Numbered from the stretch's first letter, positions 22,721 through 35,500 are shown. The stretch: DNA of 64,000 nt from Alviniconcha marisindica (GCA_018857735.1 JABMCL010002254.1:62001-126000); one strand, 5' to 3'. The notes: generated from the sequence alone by a model not told the origin. Numbers and translations: made by a program.

Positions 22721-22724
22721 TCAG

Positions 22725-23700
22725 AGATGGGAAGGAGATTGTGGGCATTAGAGGAAATTCAGCTGCAGACTCTGCTGCTAAGGATTCCCTCGATGGCAAC
22801 ATCTCCGATGAACTCATCCCCTTCTGACTCAAAGTCACATGTGAATAAATATTTATTAGAGCTTTGGCAGTCAGAATGGGGCAAGTTGCGCGCTGTGTAA
22901 TACTCACACAGGTCAGGTTGCGTGCTCTGTCCTTTTTCTGCAGCCACCATTCTTGCTAGCGTTTTGGACAAGTTGAAGCTGCTTTTGCTGTCAGACAAGC
23001 TTTGGACAAGTTGAAGCTGCTTTTGCTGTCAGACAAACTTTGGACAAGTTGAAGCTGCTTTTGCTGTCAGACAAACTTTGGACAAGTTGAAGCTGCTTTT
23101 GCTGTCAGACAAGCTTTCCGTTTCCAAGAGAGCAGAGGTGAAATAGCAGGTCCTAACTTTTGCACTGATATGATTATGCATAGTGACACCCAAGTCAGGA
23201 GCCAGTCCCAGGTCTCTGACAGAGCCAGAGAGTGAGATCTTGCTCTCTCCAAAATGGACTACAGTGGTACTTTCAGCCACACAGCGTGGCTGCAGTCTTT
23301 CCATACTGAGCTTCAGCTTGTTTGAAGATATCCAAGCCTTGATCTTGTGGTAAGTTTTGAATATTCTGCACAGCCACAGTGGCAACTAACTGCCAGGTGT
23401 GGGTGGAAAGAGTCATACAAACCAGCCGTCCACAGCTGGGGATCAATACAGTTTTTCATTTATTTCCCCCAGCTGCATAGTGTACAAGGAAAACAGTAGT
23501 GAACCTAAAACAGATCCCTGAAAACCCCCAAGTCAGCAGTGGTACGCCACAATGAGGGGGTTCTCAGATGATGACCGACTGTGGCGATGAATCTTTCCTT
23601 ATGTTGACTCTTCTGTGCAAGAGCTCTGTATGTTGTCTGTTGTTTGATCTCTTGTGTGGCCTGTGCCTTTTTAGTTTTGCTGCTTACTAACAAGTCTCCT
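22725..23700 (-). mobile_element. Decayed CR1-like LINE fragment
   Basis: On the minus strand: SVWRTTADLGVFRDLF-like text near 23520, KAWISSNKLKLSMERLQ near 23320, FGESKISLSGSVRDLGLAPD near 23230 and LGVTMHNHISAKV near 23180. This is the KAWxxxNKLKLNxxKTE to VRDLGVxxD path of CR1 RTs. Frame breaks throughout. Confidence 0.7.
22965..23112. repeat. 38-bp tandem repeat inside the LINE
   Basis: Three to four units of TTGGACAAGTTGAAGCTGCT followed by TTTGCTGTCAGACAAACT. Confidence 0.95.
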
Positions 23701-23959
23701 GACCCATGACACTGTATAAAGAATTGCCATCAGCAATGGATTAAATGCGCCTACTGGTTTGGTTGAGTGATACAGCTATGAAAATAGATGAACACATGTA
23801 TTCAACGTACTGTAGCTCATTGTATCCTTAGTTAATAGTAGTTTCCCTCATGGGCGATGGCTGGATGTAAAAAACCTTGAGTCTTCTCCACTACCCTTTA
23901 TTCATTCCCTCCAGTCTGGAACCTCAAGACTGTCATTTTGTTTTCATTCCTATATCCTC

Positions 23960-24450
23960 TTTTGTTCAGCCTAGTCCCGTTACTCTTTTTGTGTCATCCT
24001 TTTTCTGCTAATGGTCCATTCTCCTGACTTGTTTCTAGAAAATTCTTCAGTATTTTGTGTAAAGAGATGGGGTTTTTTGTATGGCTCTTGTTGAGCAGCT
24101 AGATGGTGGTTGGTGGTACATGCAGCTTGCTGCCACAATTGTGGCATGAATATTTGCCATTATACATTCATATGACTTTAAAAAAAATTCTTTTTCATTC
24201 TATGGTTTCTGTCTTTTTAAGACTTTGTGGTATTGATAAATCAGACAGAATGGTTGCATGTCCTAACTTTATGGAAGGGACTAACGTCAGAAATTTGTTT
24301 GATATTTATGTGTTTTATTTATGTATGGACTGATTTTGCAGATTTGACTTTCATCTCCATTCCATTCCTTGATGCATACATATATTATGTAGGCACCCAC
24401 CATGGTAACCTGCTTAAATCACTTGTGACTGTGAGCAGCTAACTGGTTTT
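23960..24450 (+). repeat. Dispersed repeat R2, copy A
   Basis: Shares TTTCTGCTAATGGTCCATTC, GTTGAGCAGCTAG, ATTTGCCATTATACATT and GGTATTGATAAATCAGACAG with the copy at 55425-55960 in the same order. Confidence 0.75.
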
Positions 24451-25179
24451 GTGCCATGTAGGAAACTGCATTAGTTATAGAACACAGTTAAACAGTTGGG
24501 AGAGGATGTGGGGGAAAATGAAGGTGAATGGACTGGTAAAGTAGAAATTAGGACAATGAAGAAATTCCTGGTAGTATGGGAAGCATGCATGGCTATATTC
24601 TGACCTTATCCAGGCTTTAAAGGGAGAGTATTTGTCAGCTCTGGGTTCTCAATAGAAGAGACCTTAGTTTGTGAGTGCAGTACCCCACTGCAGGACTAGG
24701 AGATGGGACGTCGGTACTGGTATTGCTATGCATTTGTATAATGTTCAGTTGTTGCTTTTGGTTCAACTTGTTAAACACAAAGTTGTCTCAGCATCTCTGA
24801 AGAGGTCTTGTCTGGCTGGCCAAGATTCCAGGAGGTGGGGGACAAGACCATGCCTGACGCTACGCTGTCACCACCACAACGATTCTGCATTAAGATGGGC
24901 AGTGATGACGTTTCATTAATTAACTGTGAGGGGCAAAGTCACAAGATTGTCTACAAATCATTTTGTTTTTAAGAGAAAGGAGAGTCGAAGCAGAATTGAA
25001 GTGAGGTCCTTCTGCTTACCTGCCTAATGTCTTACTGCTAGGTCAAACCAGTTCATGGTAATTTCATTGTTGTTTCTGTCTGTTCCTTATATATATATAT
25101 ATATCGGTTGAACATAACAGCAAGTCCTCACTTATATTTTGTTAATGGGGTTATCAGGGGCTGTTAAAAAAATTGTACA
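24451..25179. other. Intergenic, little recognised
   Basis: CTACGCTGTCACCACCACAA with TTCTGCATTAA near 24860 resembles sequence near 51465, which suggests a shared unnamed repeat. (TA)n at 25085-25105. Confidence 0.4.
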
Positions 25180-25330
25180 TTTTGTTTTACATTTGTGTTT
25201 GATTTTGTAGAGTTGAGTTGAACATTATATGTGCAAAGTTTTGAAATGCATATTTACTGATCATCCTGAGGTGAGGCAGTGCGGCTGACATGTTAAAATC
25301 CAATTGCTTACTTATACAAGTGTGATGGCT
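25180..25330 (+). repeat. Dispersed repeat R2, copy D (3' end)
   Basis: GATTTTGTAGAGTTGA, TTTTGAAATGCATATTTACT, CCTGAGGTGA and GTTAAAATCCAATTGC match the 3' end of R2 at 55.9-56.5 and 59.2-59.35 kb. Confidence 0.65.
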
Positions 25331-25659
25331 TTTTACCCACTTTAAAAGGTCATAGGAGAGGTCAAATATTCTCACTTTGAGTTTGAAGTACTTTGAGTAT
25401 TTTTTGAGGAGGTGGGGGGAGTTGTTTTGCTTGTTATGAGGTAAGGTATGTGAATATCATTTCTTGTGAAGATTTTACCATGTTATGATGCATGTTTATT
25501 TTCAATACACAAAAGGTATATGAAATTCAAAGCAGAAAGTACTATGACACAAGTTGGTGAACCTGACTGACATACCATGATTGAAGCAAAAAAGAAGATG
25601 ACATGAAATATCACAGATTTATCTCTTTCACATGCATGCACGCTCACTTGGGTGTTTTA

Positions 25660-25795
25660 GACTGTGGGCACAGGGAGACAGTCATTCACAGTGTTCCCCC
25701 ATCTGCCTTCCACAGTATTGCAACCTGCTGTGGGCACAGGGAGACAGTCATTCACAGTGTTCCCTCATCTGCCTTCCACAGTATTGCAACCTCAG
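25660..25795. repeat. 66-bp tandem duplication
   Basis: TGTGGGCACAGGGAGACAGT to GTATTGCAACCT occurs twice head to tail with one difference. Confidence 0.93.
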
Positions 25796-26060
25796 AGGTG
25801 TTGCAGTGCAGCTGCATGTGGCTGAATGCCACCACACTTTTCATAGTTCAAACCAGGGATTAACAAACTTTTGCGTTACACTTTTACTCTTAAAAATCAT
25901 GTATATCTTTTATCTAAAACAAGAATGATTACTAGCGTTTCCTACAACTGCAATATGTTGTAGTGTTTAGAACTTATAACACCAACTGTTAGTACCGCAC
26001 TGTTTGATGCCACATCTAGTTCTTGGTATGCTGTAATCTGAAACAGAATGAGGCCTGTGC

Positions 26061-26228
26061 AGAATCAACAAACAAGGGAGTTAATTAGCACTCAGAAGAC
26101 ATCACACAATGTACCCTGTATTTCCTCGCACGCCAGGTGAGACTGCGAGTTACTGTTGGCAACTCGGGTCTGTGTTGTGTTTGTGTGACATCTTTCAAAT
26201 GCTAATTAACTCCTTGTTTGTTGATTCT
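26061..26228. mobile_element. Foldback MITE, copy 1
   Basis: Left AGAATCAACAAACAAGGGAG then TTAATTAGCA; right AATTAACTCCTTGTTTGTTG then ATTCT, its inverted complement, with imperfect pairing continuing inward (CTGCGAGTTACTGTTGGC region). The same ends occur at 28540-28833. No clear target duplication. Confidence 0.75.
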
Positions 26229-27294
26229 TGGCATGTCCTTTTCTTCTTGTTATTTGCCTTCACTACATGTGGCCAAATGTCGTACAATCCCATGCTGATG
26301 GCAACACACTGTGGCATAGGACAACAGTCAGTACATGAACACATTACCTCAAAGTTTAGCAGTATCCAAGAATAATATTTATTCCAAGTTTCCTTTGTAG
26401 ATTTCAGTGTTTTCTTCTTGACGTGGGAATGGAGAAAAAAAAGGGCTTTTTATTATTAGAGGTTGAGTGGGGTTTAGCTAGGATGTGTGTGTGTGTGTGC
26501 ATGTGGCATCTCATAACTCCCTCACCCCACAGAAAAAAAGAAGAAGAGACAAAACAACAGAAACACACAGCAAACGTTGACAGTAACACTAACAAAGCAT
26601 TTAAAACCTGTACTGAATTTTTGTTGTGTTTTCTGCTCTGTGTGTGCATGCATGTGTGCACTTAGGTACATGGAATTATATTAAACCCGAGTGATTTCAC
26701 ATTAGTTTACAACATGAAACCAAGACGTTTGCAAGAACTTATGTAGTTACTGCAGCTACTGGATGTACAGAACATATTCTTTTCAGGGAGACAGCTCCTT
26801 TTAACGGACTTCACTTTGATGTAGGTGTATATATCAAATATATGCCATATCATATGAGAATGATTTCATTGTGGTATTAAAGCTTTTAAAATACAGAAAT
26901 AAAAATAGGCAGGCTATTCTCTTTTGAAATGGTTAGCACTCTAGAAGTAAATGATAAAAAAATTCACACATCTTCTAGCTCACTTTCTGTGTGCAGCATC
27001 ATGGCTCAGCCAGCATGTGTGTGACGTCTTCCTGTGTGGTCTTTTCTTGCGTTTTCTGGTTCCAACAGATGACAACAACTTTCCTTCCTATACTCACTCT
27101 TGACAAAATAGCTCCATAACATCCTCTTAGTGATGTTTTCCCAAAACTGAACTGGAGATTTTATTTATTATAAACATTTACCATTTTGGGCATTATTAAT
27201 CTGGGTGTTATGTTAACCATCACAAGACACACAGTGAGAAGAAGAAAGGTATACATTGTGTCCGGGCAGACAAGGGAGAAAGTATCCACTCTAT
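26229..27294. other. Intergenic, nothing recognised
   Basis: Short (GT)n at 26484; otherwise featureless. Confidence 0.4.
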
Positions 27295-27655
27295 AATAAT
27301 AAATAATGGAAATTTGTAAAGCGCCTACCTTGCGGCTCAAAGTGCTGAACAAGCATAATATAACACACATAATGTATACCAAAATGGAAAATGTTATCAG
27401 CAATAAAAAATGTTTTTAAAAAAAGCAAGAAAAAAAAGCTAACACGTAATGTAGACAAAGGTTCAAACATTACAAGAGATGCACACACGCACTCACACAC
27501 ACACACACACACACACACTGTACAGACTGATAGGGGTGAAGGATGATATTGCTTAACTGAAATATTCTGAGAAGAGAAATGTCTTGAGTTTGCTTTTGAA
27601 GGAAGAGCGAGTGGCAGAGAGAGCACACAGATAGGTCCGTTCAGTGGGAGAATCT
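27295..27655 (+). mobile_element. Unclassified retroposon-like repeat
   Basis: Opens GGAAATTTGTAAAGCGCCTA then CCTTGCGGCTCAAAGTGCTG, the GCGCC-type motif found in invertebrate retroposon ends, and continues through (CA)n to GTCTTGAGTTTGCTTTTGAA. Class uncertain. Confidence 0.45.
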
Positions 27656-27985
27656 AGCGCAGACTTTATTCTGGCACTGAGCAGGTAGCTAACTCTGGCA
27701 CTGAGCAGGTAGCTAACTGAGGCACTCTGGCACTGAGCAGGTAGCTAACTCTGGCACTGAGCAGGTAGCTAACTGAGGCACTCTGGCACTGAGCAGGTAG
27801 CTAACTCTGGCACTGAGCAGGTAGCTAACTCTGAGGCACTCTGGCACTGAGCAGGTAGCTAACTCTGGCACTGAGCAGGTAGCTAACTGAGGCACTCTGG
27901 CACTGAGCAGGTAGCTAACTCTGGCACTGAGCAGGTAGCTAATTCTGGCACTGAGCAGGTAGCTAACTCTGGCACTGTAGCATTC
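27656..27985. repeat. 24-bp minisatellite with 24/31-bp higher order
   Basis: About 13 units of CTGGCACTGAGCAGGTAGCT; every second or so carries an extra AACTGAGGCACT spacer. Confidence 0.96.
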
Positions 27986-28017
27986 ACACACACACTCTGC
28001 CATAACAGCATAGACTT

Positions 28018-28085
28018 CAATTCAACAATACTTTTTTCATCCCGCAAGGGAAACTTCCACCAGACAGGCTCATAAAAACAAAAAA
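28018..28085 (-). mobile_element. LINE 3' tail (Rex1/CR1-like)
   Basis: On the minus strand: GTTTCCCTTGCGGGATGAAA, AAGTATTGTTGAATTGAA. A protein-free 3' end followed by short direct repeats, as in the element at 36285. Confidence 0.5.
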
Positions 28086-28539
28086 TTCAAACAATGATAA
28101 TAAGAGCAGATGAAAGTACAGACACAAAGGTAAACAACTCATAGCACTATTCATATAGTTATAACTAATAGTTGGCAGTTGGCATTAATTTCCTGGTGTA
28201 CACACTGCACCCAACACTAAATCAAATTAGACTGCAACACTTCATGGCCACATTCTTCCCCGAGGTTAATTCCAACCACTGAAGACTGAGCATAAAGAAG
28301 GCAAGTAAGAGAACTGGGCTTGGCTTATGCAGTGTTAATCACATTTTAAGGTTTAGGGGGTCAGACTTGATGTGTAAGCTTTGGTAACTGAAATCCCAGA
28401 GGGTTACAGTAAAACTTCAGTGTCGCAACCATTACTAATCATAACAGAAATTTCGCAATACCCGTCTACACCCTCACGCATGACATACATACACAGAGAG
28501 AGGTAAAACTGACACAGTCACGTGACTGACACACTGACC

Positions 28540-28833
28540 AGAATCAACAAACAAGGCAGTTAATCAGTGCTTGAAATATGTCATAACAACAAAGAATGGA
28601 GTCACCTACAGTAACACTCACCTGGCTTGCGAGTCAAATATAAGATACATAAACTCCACCAGAGGTACATCTCAAGATGTACATGTAATAGAGGATATAC
28701 CTCTGGTGGAGTTTATCTACCTTGTATTTATTCACATGCCAGGTGCGAGTTACTGTAGACAACTTGGATCCTCATTGTGTTTATGTGACATGTATCTTTC
28801 AAGCATTAATTAACTCCCTTGTTTGTTAATTCT
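28540..28833. mobile_element. Foldback MITE, copy 2, with perfect internal hairpin
   Basis: Ends AGAATCAACAAACAAGG and CTTGTTTGTTAATTCT as in copy 1. Arms extend over 110 bp imperfectly, and ATAAACTCCACCAGAGGTA near 28649 pairs perfectly with TACCTCTGGTGGAGTTTAT near 28701. Confidence 0.8.
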
Positions 28834-28841
28834 GCACAAGC

Positions 28842-30062
28842 ACTGTGGGCTTTACCCCCCCCCCCCCCCCCCCCCATTTCTGATTGTTACACACTGGCCA
28901 ATATTGTAATGCATACTGCTAAATTTCAGTGCATCTGGGTCAAATCATGTGCGTATGGAAGACATGGGTTGGAAGCTTAGTGCGTAAGGTCCAAGCTTAA
29001 TGTGTCAGTTACCCATGTTGCTGTATAATGGTAACATCACCTTATACAGACTTCATGGCCACATATTTTTCAGTGGTAAATGCTGACAACTATCAAGGTT
29101 TGTTGTCTTGCATGGCAAAATGTCCCCCCCCCCCCCCCCATTCATTAAGTCACAGTGTTATTGTCATATGCACTTAGTCTGCTTATAGTAATAATACATC
29201 AACACACCCTAGTTTGGCTGCAAAGAGATAAGTGATACAGAACCTATAGACCTCACAAACATTCAGCAAAAGTTTGACCCTGTTAACCTTGACCTTGAAG
29301 ATAGCAACCCTTTTTTGTTTTATGCTTGACACTCAGTGACTGATTCAGGCTCATGATGATGTATCTCCATACCAAGTTTGGTTACAAAAGGTTGACTGGT
29401 TCAGAATGTATTTTGCAGATAAAGCCTCGACATACAGGTCCAGTGATTCCAGTATACCCCCCCTCCCCCTCCAACTTTGTTACCAGGGTTAAACAAATCT
29501 GACAATAAAAGTCATTAAGAAATGTGGGCTTGCCTAAAGGCATGCATAACCCAGCTGACACTGAAGTAAGTGCATACCTCATGGCCACATTTTCCCCAGT
29601 ACCCAACAGTAACAATTCAAGTCTCTAACAGTGTGACTAAAAACTCAAAGAGGTCATTAAGAGCTCTGGCCCATATGTGTGATGAGAAAATCAAGTTACC
29701 CCTAATCCTGATTTGCTGAAGAGTTCATACGTCCAGCTATCCTTCCACATGCACACGTTGTCAAAATGCTCTAAAACATCTATTTGTCTGTGCTTCTTTT
29801 TAGATTAGGACAGCCCTGTGTATTACTAAAAATGTAACATGCATGACATCTAAAACTCAAAACTAACTGGACACCACATGACAACAGTCATGTGAGTTTC
29901 AGTGAGTCAAACTTCATGGATGAGTAGCATACACTATTTGATTCTGACAGCCTCAATGGAAAAGTCTCTGAGAAGCATGAACTTCACTAAAAGTCAAAAA
30001 CAACAGGCCTGCTTTGTTTCATTGGGTAAACCTCATGGAATAATTAGTTTTGCTTATGTCCA
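28842..30062. other. Intergenic, poly-C tracts, no gene
   Basis: Poly-C at 28855-28875 and 29126-29139; copies of the 115-bp degenerate repeat; no coding exon recognised. Confidence 0.4.
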
Positions 30063-31023
30063 ACAACCGTTTTTTTTACTGAAATGCGAGAATCACTGCG
30101 AGACTGTAGCAGATGTGCCAGTGACCCAATGATCCAACAACCTGTTTTTTTATTGAAATGTGAGAATCACTGCGAGACTGTAGCAGATGTGCCAGTGACC
30201 CAATGATCCAACAACCTGTTTTTTTTATTGAAATGTGAGAATCACTGCGAGACTGTAGCAGATGTGCCAGTGACCCAACAACCTGTTTTTTTTATTGAAA
30301 TGTGAGAATCACTGCGAGACTGTAGCAGATGTGCCAGTGACCCAATGATCCAACAACCTGTTTTTTTTTTATTGAAATGTGAGAATCACTGCGAGACTGT
30401 AGCAGATGTGCCAGTGACCCAATGATCCAACAACCTGTTTTTTTATTGAAATGTGAGAATCACTGCGAGACTGTAGCAGATGTGCCAGTGACCCAATGAT
30501 CCAACAACCTGTTTTTTTATTGAAATGTGAGAATCACTGCGAGACTGTAGCAGATGTGCCAGTGACCCAGTGATCCAACAACCTGTTTTTTTATTGAAAT
30601 GTGAGAATCACTGCGAGACCATAGCAGATGTGCCAGTGACCCAATGATCCAACAACCTGTTTTTTTATTGAAATGTGAGAATCACTGCGAGACTGTAGCA
30701 GATGTGCCAGTGACCCAATGATCCAACAACCTGTTTTTTTATTATTGAAATGTGAGAATCACTGCGAGACTGTAGCAGATGTGCCAGTGACCCAATGATC
30801 CAACAACCTGTTTTTTTATTGAAATGTGAGAATCACTGCGAGACTGTAGCAGATGTGCCAGTGACCCAGTGATCCAACAACCTGTTTTTTTATTGAAATG
30901 TGAGAATCACTGCGAGACTGTAGCAGATGTGCCAGTGACCCAATGATCCAACAACCTGTTTTTTTTATTGAAATGTGAGAATCACTGCGAGACTGTAGCA
31001 GATGTGCCAGTGACCCAATGATC
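30063..31023. repeat. 74-77-bp minisatellite downstream of NDUFAF1
   Basis: About 13 units: GATCCAACAACCTG, a T tract, TTATTGAAATGTGAGAATCA, CTGCGAGACTGTAGCAGATG, TGCCAGTGACCCA. Length varies mainly in the T tract. On the minus strand each T-tract junction reads AATAAA. Confidence 0.97.
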
Positions 31024-31662
31024 CCTTCCCATTCAAGATTTTCCTGTCCTCTTCATTGTCTGCATGGACTATGATGTGTCTTGACACAAGACAAGATTCC
31101 AACTTGCTTGAATAGGCTGTGGTATTTGGGCTGGTGTAAGCCTGTATACTTGCTCTTTTTTCCCCAACAGAAGCTTCTGTCAGTCATGGCAGCATCAAGC
31201 AGCCATTTTTATATGGTGTTTAGGGTGCTTAAACATTGAAAAAAGAGTCTATAACTTTAAACATGTTTAGGCCAGTTAGACAGCCCTGTCTGCACTTTAC
31301 ACATCCTGATTTTTTCAATGTCATCACCGACAGAAGATAAATGCACTTAAGGGGACTGTTTGCCCTTCATAAATCTAGGTATAGGCCCTGTGCTTGTTAA
31401 AACTACGTAAAGTACACCTGACCATCAAGTGAAAATGTGCACCTCATGGCCACAAGTATTTCTTCCCATGGGTAAATTCCGGCACCTAGTCTCTGACAGT
31501 GTGAAACAGGTAATTAAGAGTTGAGGACATTCCCAAAGGTATGCCTGACCCACTGAAGTAAAAATGCACACCTGATGGCCAGATTCTTCAGAGTGGTAAA
31601 TTCCAGCAACAGTCCGACAGTGTGAACAAGATCGTAAAGGTTCAGTGCTCTGAAGGTATGCG

Positions 31663-31887
31663 CTAGGTGTTGACATGAGCAGGATCAGCTTCGTACATCT
31701 CATAGGCAAAGTCCTCTCGGTGGTTCCTGTCCACCATAACTGCAATAGAGTCGATCTCCAGGTAAAAGGGACCCTCGTTACCATCTCCAATTGTGATTCC
31801 CAGGTGAGACACATTCTCAAGTTGAATTGGCTCCTGCTTGTCCTGGATTCTGCCCTTGCTTGTCACATAGAATTTGGAAAATGGGAT
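31663..31887 (-). CDS. NDUFAF1: NDUFAF1 exon 3 (C-terminus)
   Basis: Acceptor CTTTCCTTTTTCAG; 74 codons from [18 protein letters not shown] to [12 protein letters not shown] and stop TAG at 31665-31663. [15 protein letters not shown] matches the GPFFLEID segment of the family. Copies of a degenerate 115-bp intergenic repeat start right after the stop codon. Confidence 0.94.
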   Translation of the reverse strand: MPFSKFYVTSKGRIQDKQEPIQLENVSHLGITIGDGNEGPFYLEIDSIAVMVDRNHREDFAYEMYEADPAHVNT

Positions 31888-32523
31888 CTGAAAAAGGAAA
31901 GAAAATCATTCTTTTCCCACCTGCAGTGATGAGCATTTGGGATGTCAACTGCACACTAATTATTTCCTTCTCTCATGCATGAGTGTGTGCGTGCGCATGC
32001 GTGCGTGCGTGCGAGTGTGCTTAACATGCTGTGGTTCTTACAGTGTGCATGTGTGAAAATGTGATTAAACCCAGGTTGTCTTCTGTATGCATAACAAACT
32101 GGACACATTTTTTTTGTTGATGTTGGTATTTGCTGCTGACTGTGAAAGTGTGTGTAACAACAAGTCTCTCAATCACTTGCATATGGTCATTAAATCTTTA
32201 TTCTTGATTATTTCATGTAAAAATGGCATGATATTACTTTTGAATATAACAACAGGGTCTATTGCATTAACGTGCATGACTGTCCAAACATAAGCTAATG
32301 TTTCCAAAGGGCAAAAAGTCGTGGAAACAGGTCAGCAATTTAGAGGCAGTATAAACATGTAGTATAGATGCAGGCCCATCAGTCTGTAGATCATTTGATG
32401 AATTTATCAAAGGTTTATATATTTTCTGATGACAGCAAAGCAACAGATGCAATATTTATGGGCCCCATTTTACCCTTGTTTTTAGACATTTTTAGCCATG
32501 CTTATAATTTTATACATATTTCT

Positions 32524-32585
<62 letters not shown>

Positions 32586-35500
32586 CAACAACAACTTAAT
32601 TTTAGTTTCTTTACCTTTCACACAGGTAACAGCATAAAAAGCAAAACAAAATGTGTGTGTATTATTTTGTATGCAGCTGGTGATTACTGATCAGGTGTGA
32701 AGTGTACACACCCATGATTAGAGCTATATACACATGTATACAGCTGGCTGAGCATCTCCCTAACTGTCATGGTCAACCCCCACATTCATCACATGAAACA
32801 GCTCAAACACAGATAATACTGCTGTAGGCCACAATTTGTTACATTTATTTATTATTTGTTCAGCACACTTAAGCTGTGCAACCAAAATTTGATTATTTTT
32901 TATACCTTGACTTCAGTCAAGGTCACGAAAATGGATATATATATAGTTCAGTAGGACTTACCATGCAAAGTTTGAATGATTTCTCTAAATAGTTAAAGAC
33001 ACAGAAGAACCAATGGCATCACTTTTTCCCAAATGCACAAATTATAATTTAAAATTAAATTCACTCAATACAGGCAAAGTTTATACAAAGTAAGTATCCA
33101 AGAAAGATTCTGGATTAAAGCTATAGATGGCATCACTGCACTGATTCTGGATTAAAGCTATAGATGGCATCACTGCACTGATTCTGGATTAAAGCTTTAG
33201 ATGGCATCACTGCACTGATTGTGGATTAAAGCTTTAGATGGCATCACTGCACTGATTCTGGATTAAAGCTTTAGATGGCATCACTGCACTGATTGTGGAT
33301 TAAAGCTTTAGATGGCATCACTGCACTGATTGTGGATTAAAGCTTTAGATGGCATCACTGCACTGATTCTGGATTAAAGCTATAGATGGCATCACTGCAC
33401 TGATTCTGGATTAAAGCTTTAGATGGCATCACTGCACTGATTGTGGATTAAAGCTTTAGATGGCATCACTGCACTGATTGTGGATTAAAGCTTTAGATGG
33501 CATCACTGCACTGATTCTGGATTAAAGCTTTAGATGGCATCACTGCACTGATTGTGGATTAAAGCTTTAGATGGCATCACTGCACTGATTCTGGATTAAA
33601 GCTTTAGATGGCATCACTGCACTGATTCTGGATTAAAGCTTTAGATGGCATCACTGCACTGATTCTGGATTAAAGCTTTAGATGGCATCACTGCACTGAT
33701 CTATTAAAGCAGATGGCATCACTGCACTAAAATTATGGATATATATATTTTAAGTTGGCATCCCTGGCCTGAACTGGTTGCATGTGCCATGCACTATACG
33801 GATTCAACCCTTTAATGGTATCACGGGCCTGCCTTTACCTTTGAAAAATTTTAAGTTGAACACAAACCCAGGCCTCAGAACTGAGTGTGCATGTGCCATG
33901 TCACTATACGGAAAGTCGAGCCTATGGTATAATGGCCTGCTGTACCTTTGCCAATTGCCAGTTGAGACATCCACAGGTGAACTGAGTGTGCATGTGCCAT
34001 GTTATTATACAGATTCAAGTATGGTAAAAGGGTCTGAAACCTTTCCCAATTGCCAGGGACCTCCACAGGTAAAGCTGAGTGTGTTATTTTTTAACCATTG
34101 CTAGTTGTAACTATGCAGATTCAAGCCTAGGGACCTCCACAGGTGAGCAGAGTGTGTATATACCATGCTAGTTGTTACTGGACAGATTCAAGCTTTTCAG
34201 AGTGTGTATATACCATGCTAGTTGTTACTGGACAGATTCAAGCTTTTCAGAGTGTGTATATACCATGCTAGTTGTTACTGGACAGATTCAAGCTTTATGG
34301 TTAATCAGTTCTTGGATCTTATCCAGGGTGACCTCACGACGGACCACACTAGTTCAAAATGTAAGTCACAAAATCCCAAATATGCCTACTGGTATAAATT
34401 TGTTCTCTGATCACTGATTCTGAATCCTGTGCTGTGTCAATCAAGATATGGATTACCCAAGATAAACTAAACACAGCAAAGGTAAAACTGAAGCTTTAGA
34501 GGTAGGTTCTCATTCAAGAAAGAAAAGTCTGTCAATCCTGAAGGCTATGGCTGCAAAGGGTATTGACCAACGCCACCTCTTCCTACTGTAGCAAAGTGTG
34601 GTGCTCAGTGTCACTGACTACGGACGAGGCCTCACAGCAATGGCACAGACAAATCTGCTAAAGCTGGACAGAGTGCAGAACGAGGCAATGTGAGTCATGC
34701 TTGGAACCACCAAAGACACACCCAGACAAATCTGCTAAAGCTGGACAGAGTGCAGAACGAGGCAATGTGAGTCATGCTTGGAACCACCAAAGACACACCC
34801 AGACAAATCTGCTAAAGCTGGACAGAGTGCAGAACGAGGCAATGTGAGTCATGCTTGGAACCACCAAAGACACACCCACTGAGACCATGAGGTTCATGCT
34901 AGACCTCCCACCAATGCAAACCAGACAGAAAGTGGAGCAGGCCAAATCATACCTCAGTGCCACTGAAAATCCCCACGACCCACTCCACAAAGCCGTGAAA
35001 GACAAAAAGGGATGCAGACTGGGACGGGGCAAGTCTTGGATGGGTCCAGCAGAGGACTCAATACTGCAGGTATGCCAGCTGACTGAGCTCAAGCAATCCA
35101 AGGTGTGGGAAAGGTACCTAAACCGATTCCGATGTCTCTATGAGACACTCCTGCCAGAAAACTTGGGAAAGCACTGTTGAGAATGTCCAGCAGGCAAAAT
35201 AGAGTCAGAGATCAAGCTTCTCTATTATTAAAACAGCAGACTGCAAGACTTCATAGTGTACACTGATGGCTTAGTCACTAAAAACCAGTCAGGGTGGGGC
35301 TTCACTGTCAAGCAAGGTGCGATACCATCCTGGACAGTGCTGCCTATACAGTCTCAACCTCCAGCTTGACAACAGATGTGGAAGCAGTCACCACGCTTGA
35401 TTGCCTCAAGAGGTGACGGTCAGACCACACATGCCATCATCCTCACAGATTCAATGGGCTTGCTACAAAAAATGGAATGGGAAGCCCAGACTGGAATGTG

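Larger units (their letters stand above)
28230..31650. repeat. Dispersed copies of a degenerate ~115-bp repeat downstream of NDUFAF1
   Basis: CTCATGGCCACA followed by TTCnnCC(A/C)(G/A)(T/G)GG(T/G)(T/A)AA(A/T)T, TCTCTnACAGTGTGA and AAAGGnATGC recurs near 28240, 29050, 29540, 31430 and 31570. The last copies reach the NDUFAF1 stop codon. The regions between them hold nothing recognised. Confidence 0.6.

Noticed and set aside
32368..32637. Arg-Glu repeat frame
   Set aside because: Covers the (GA)n microsatellite; no other support.
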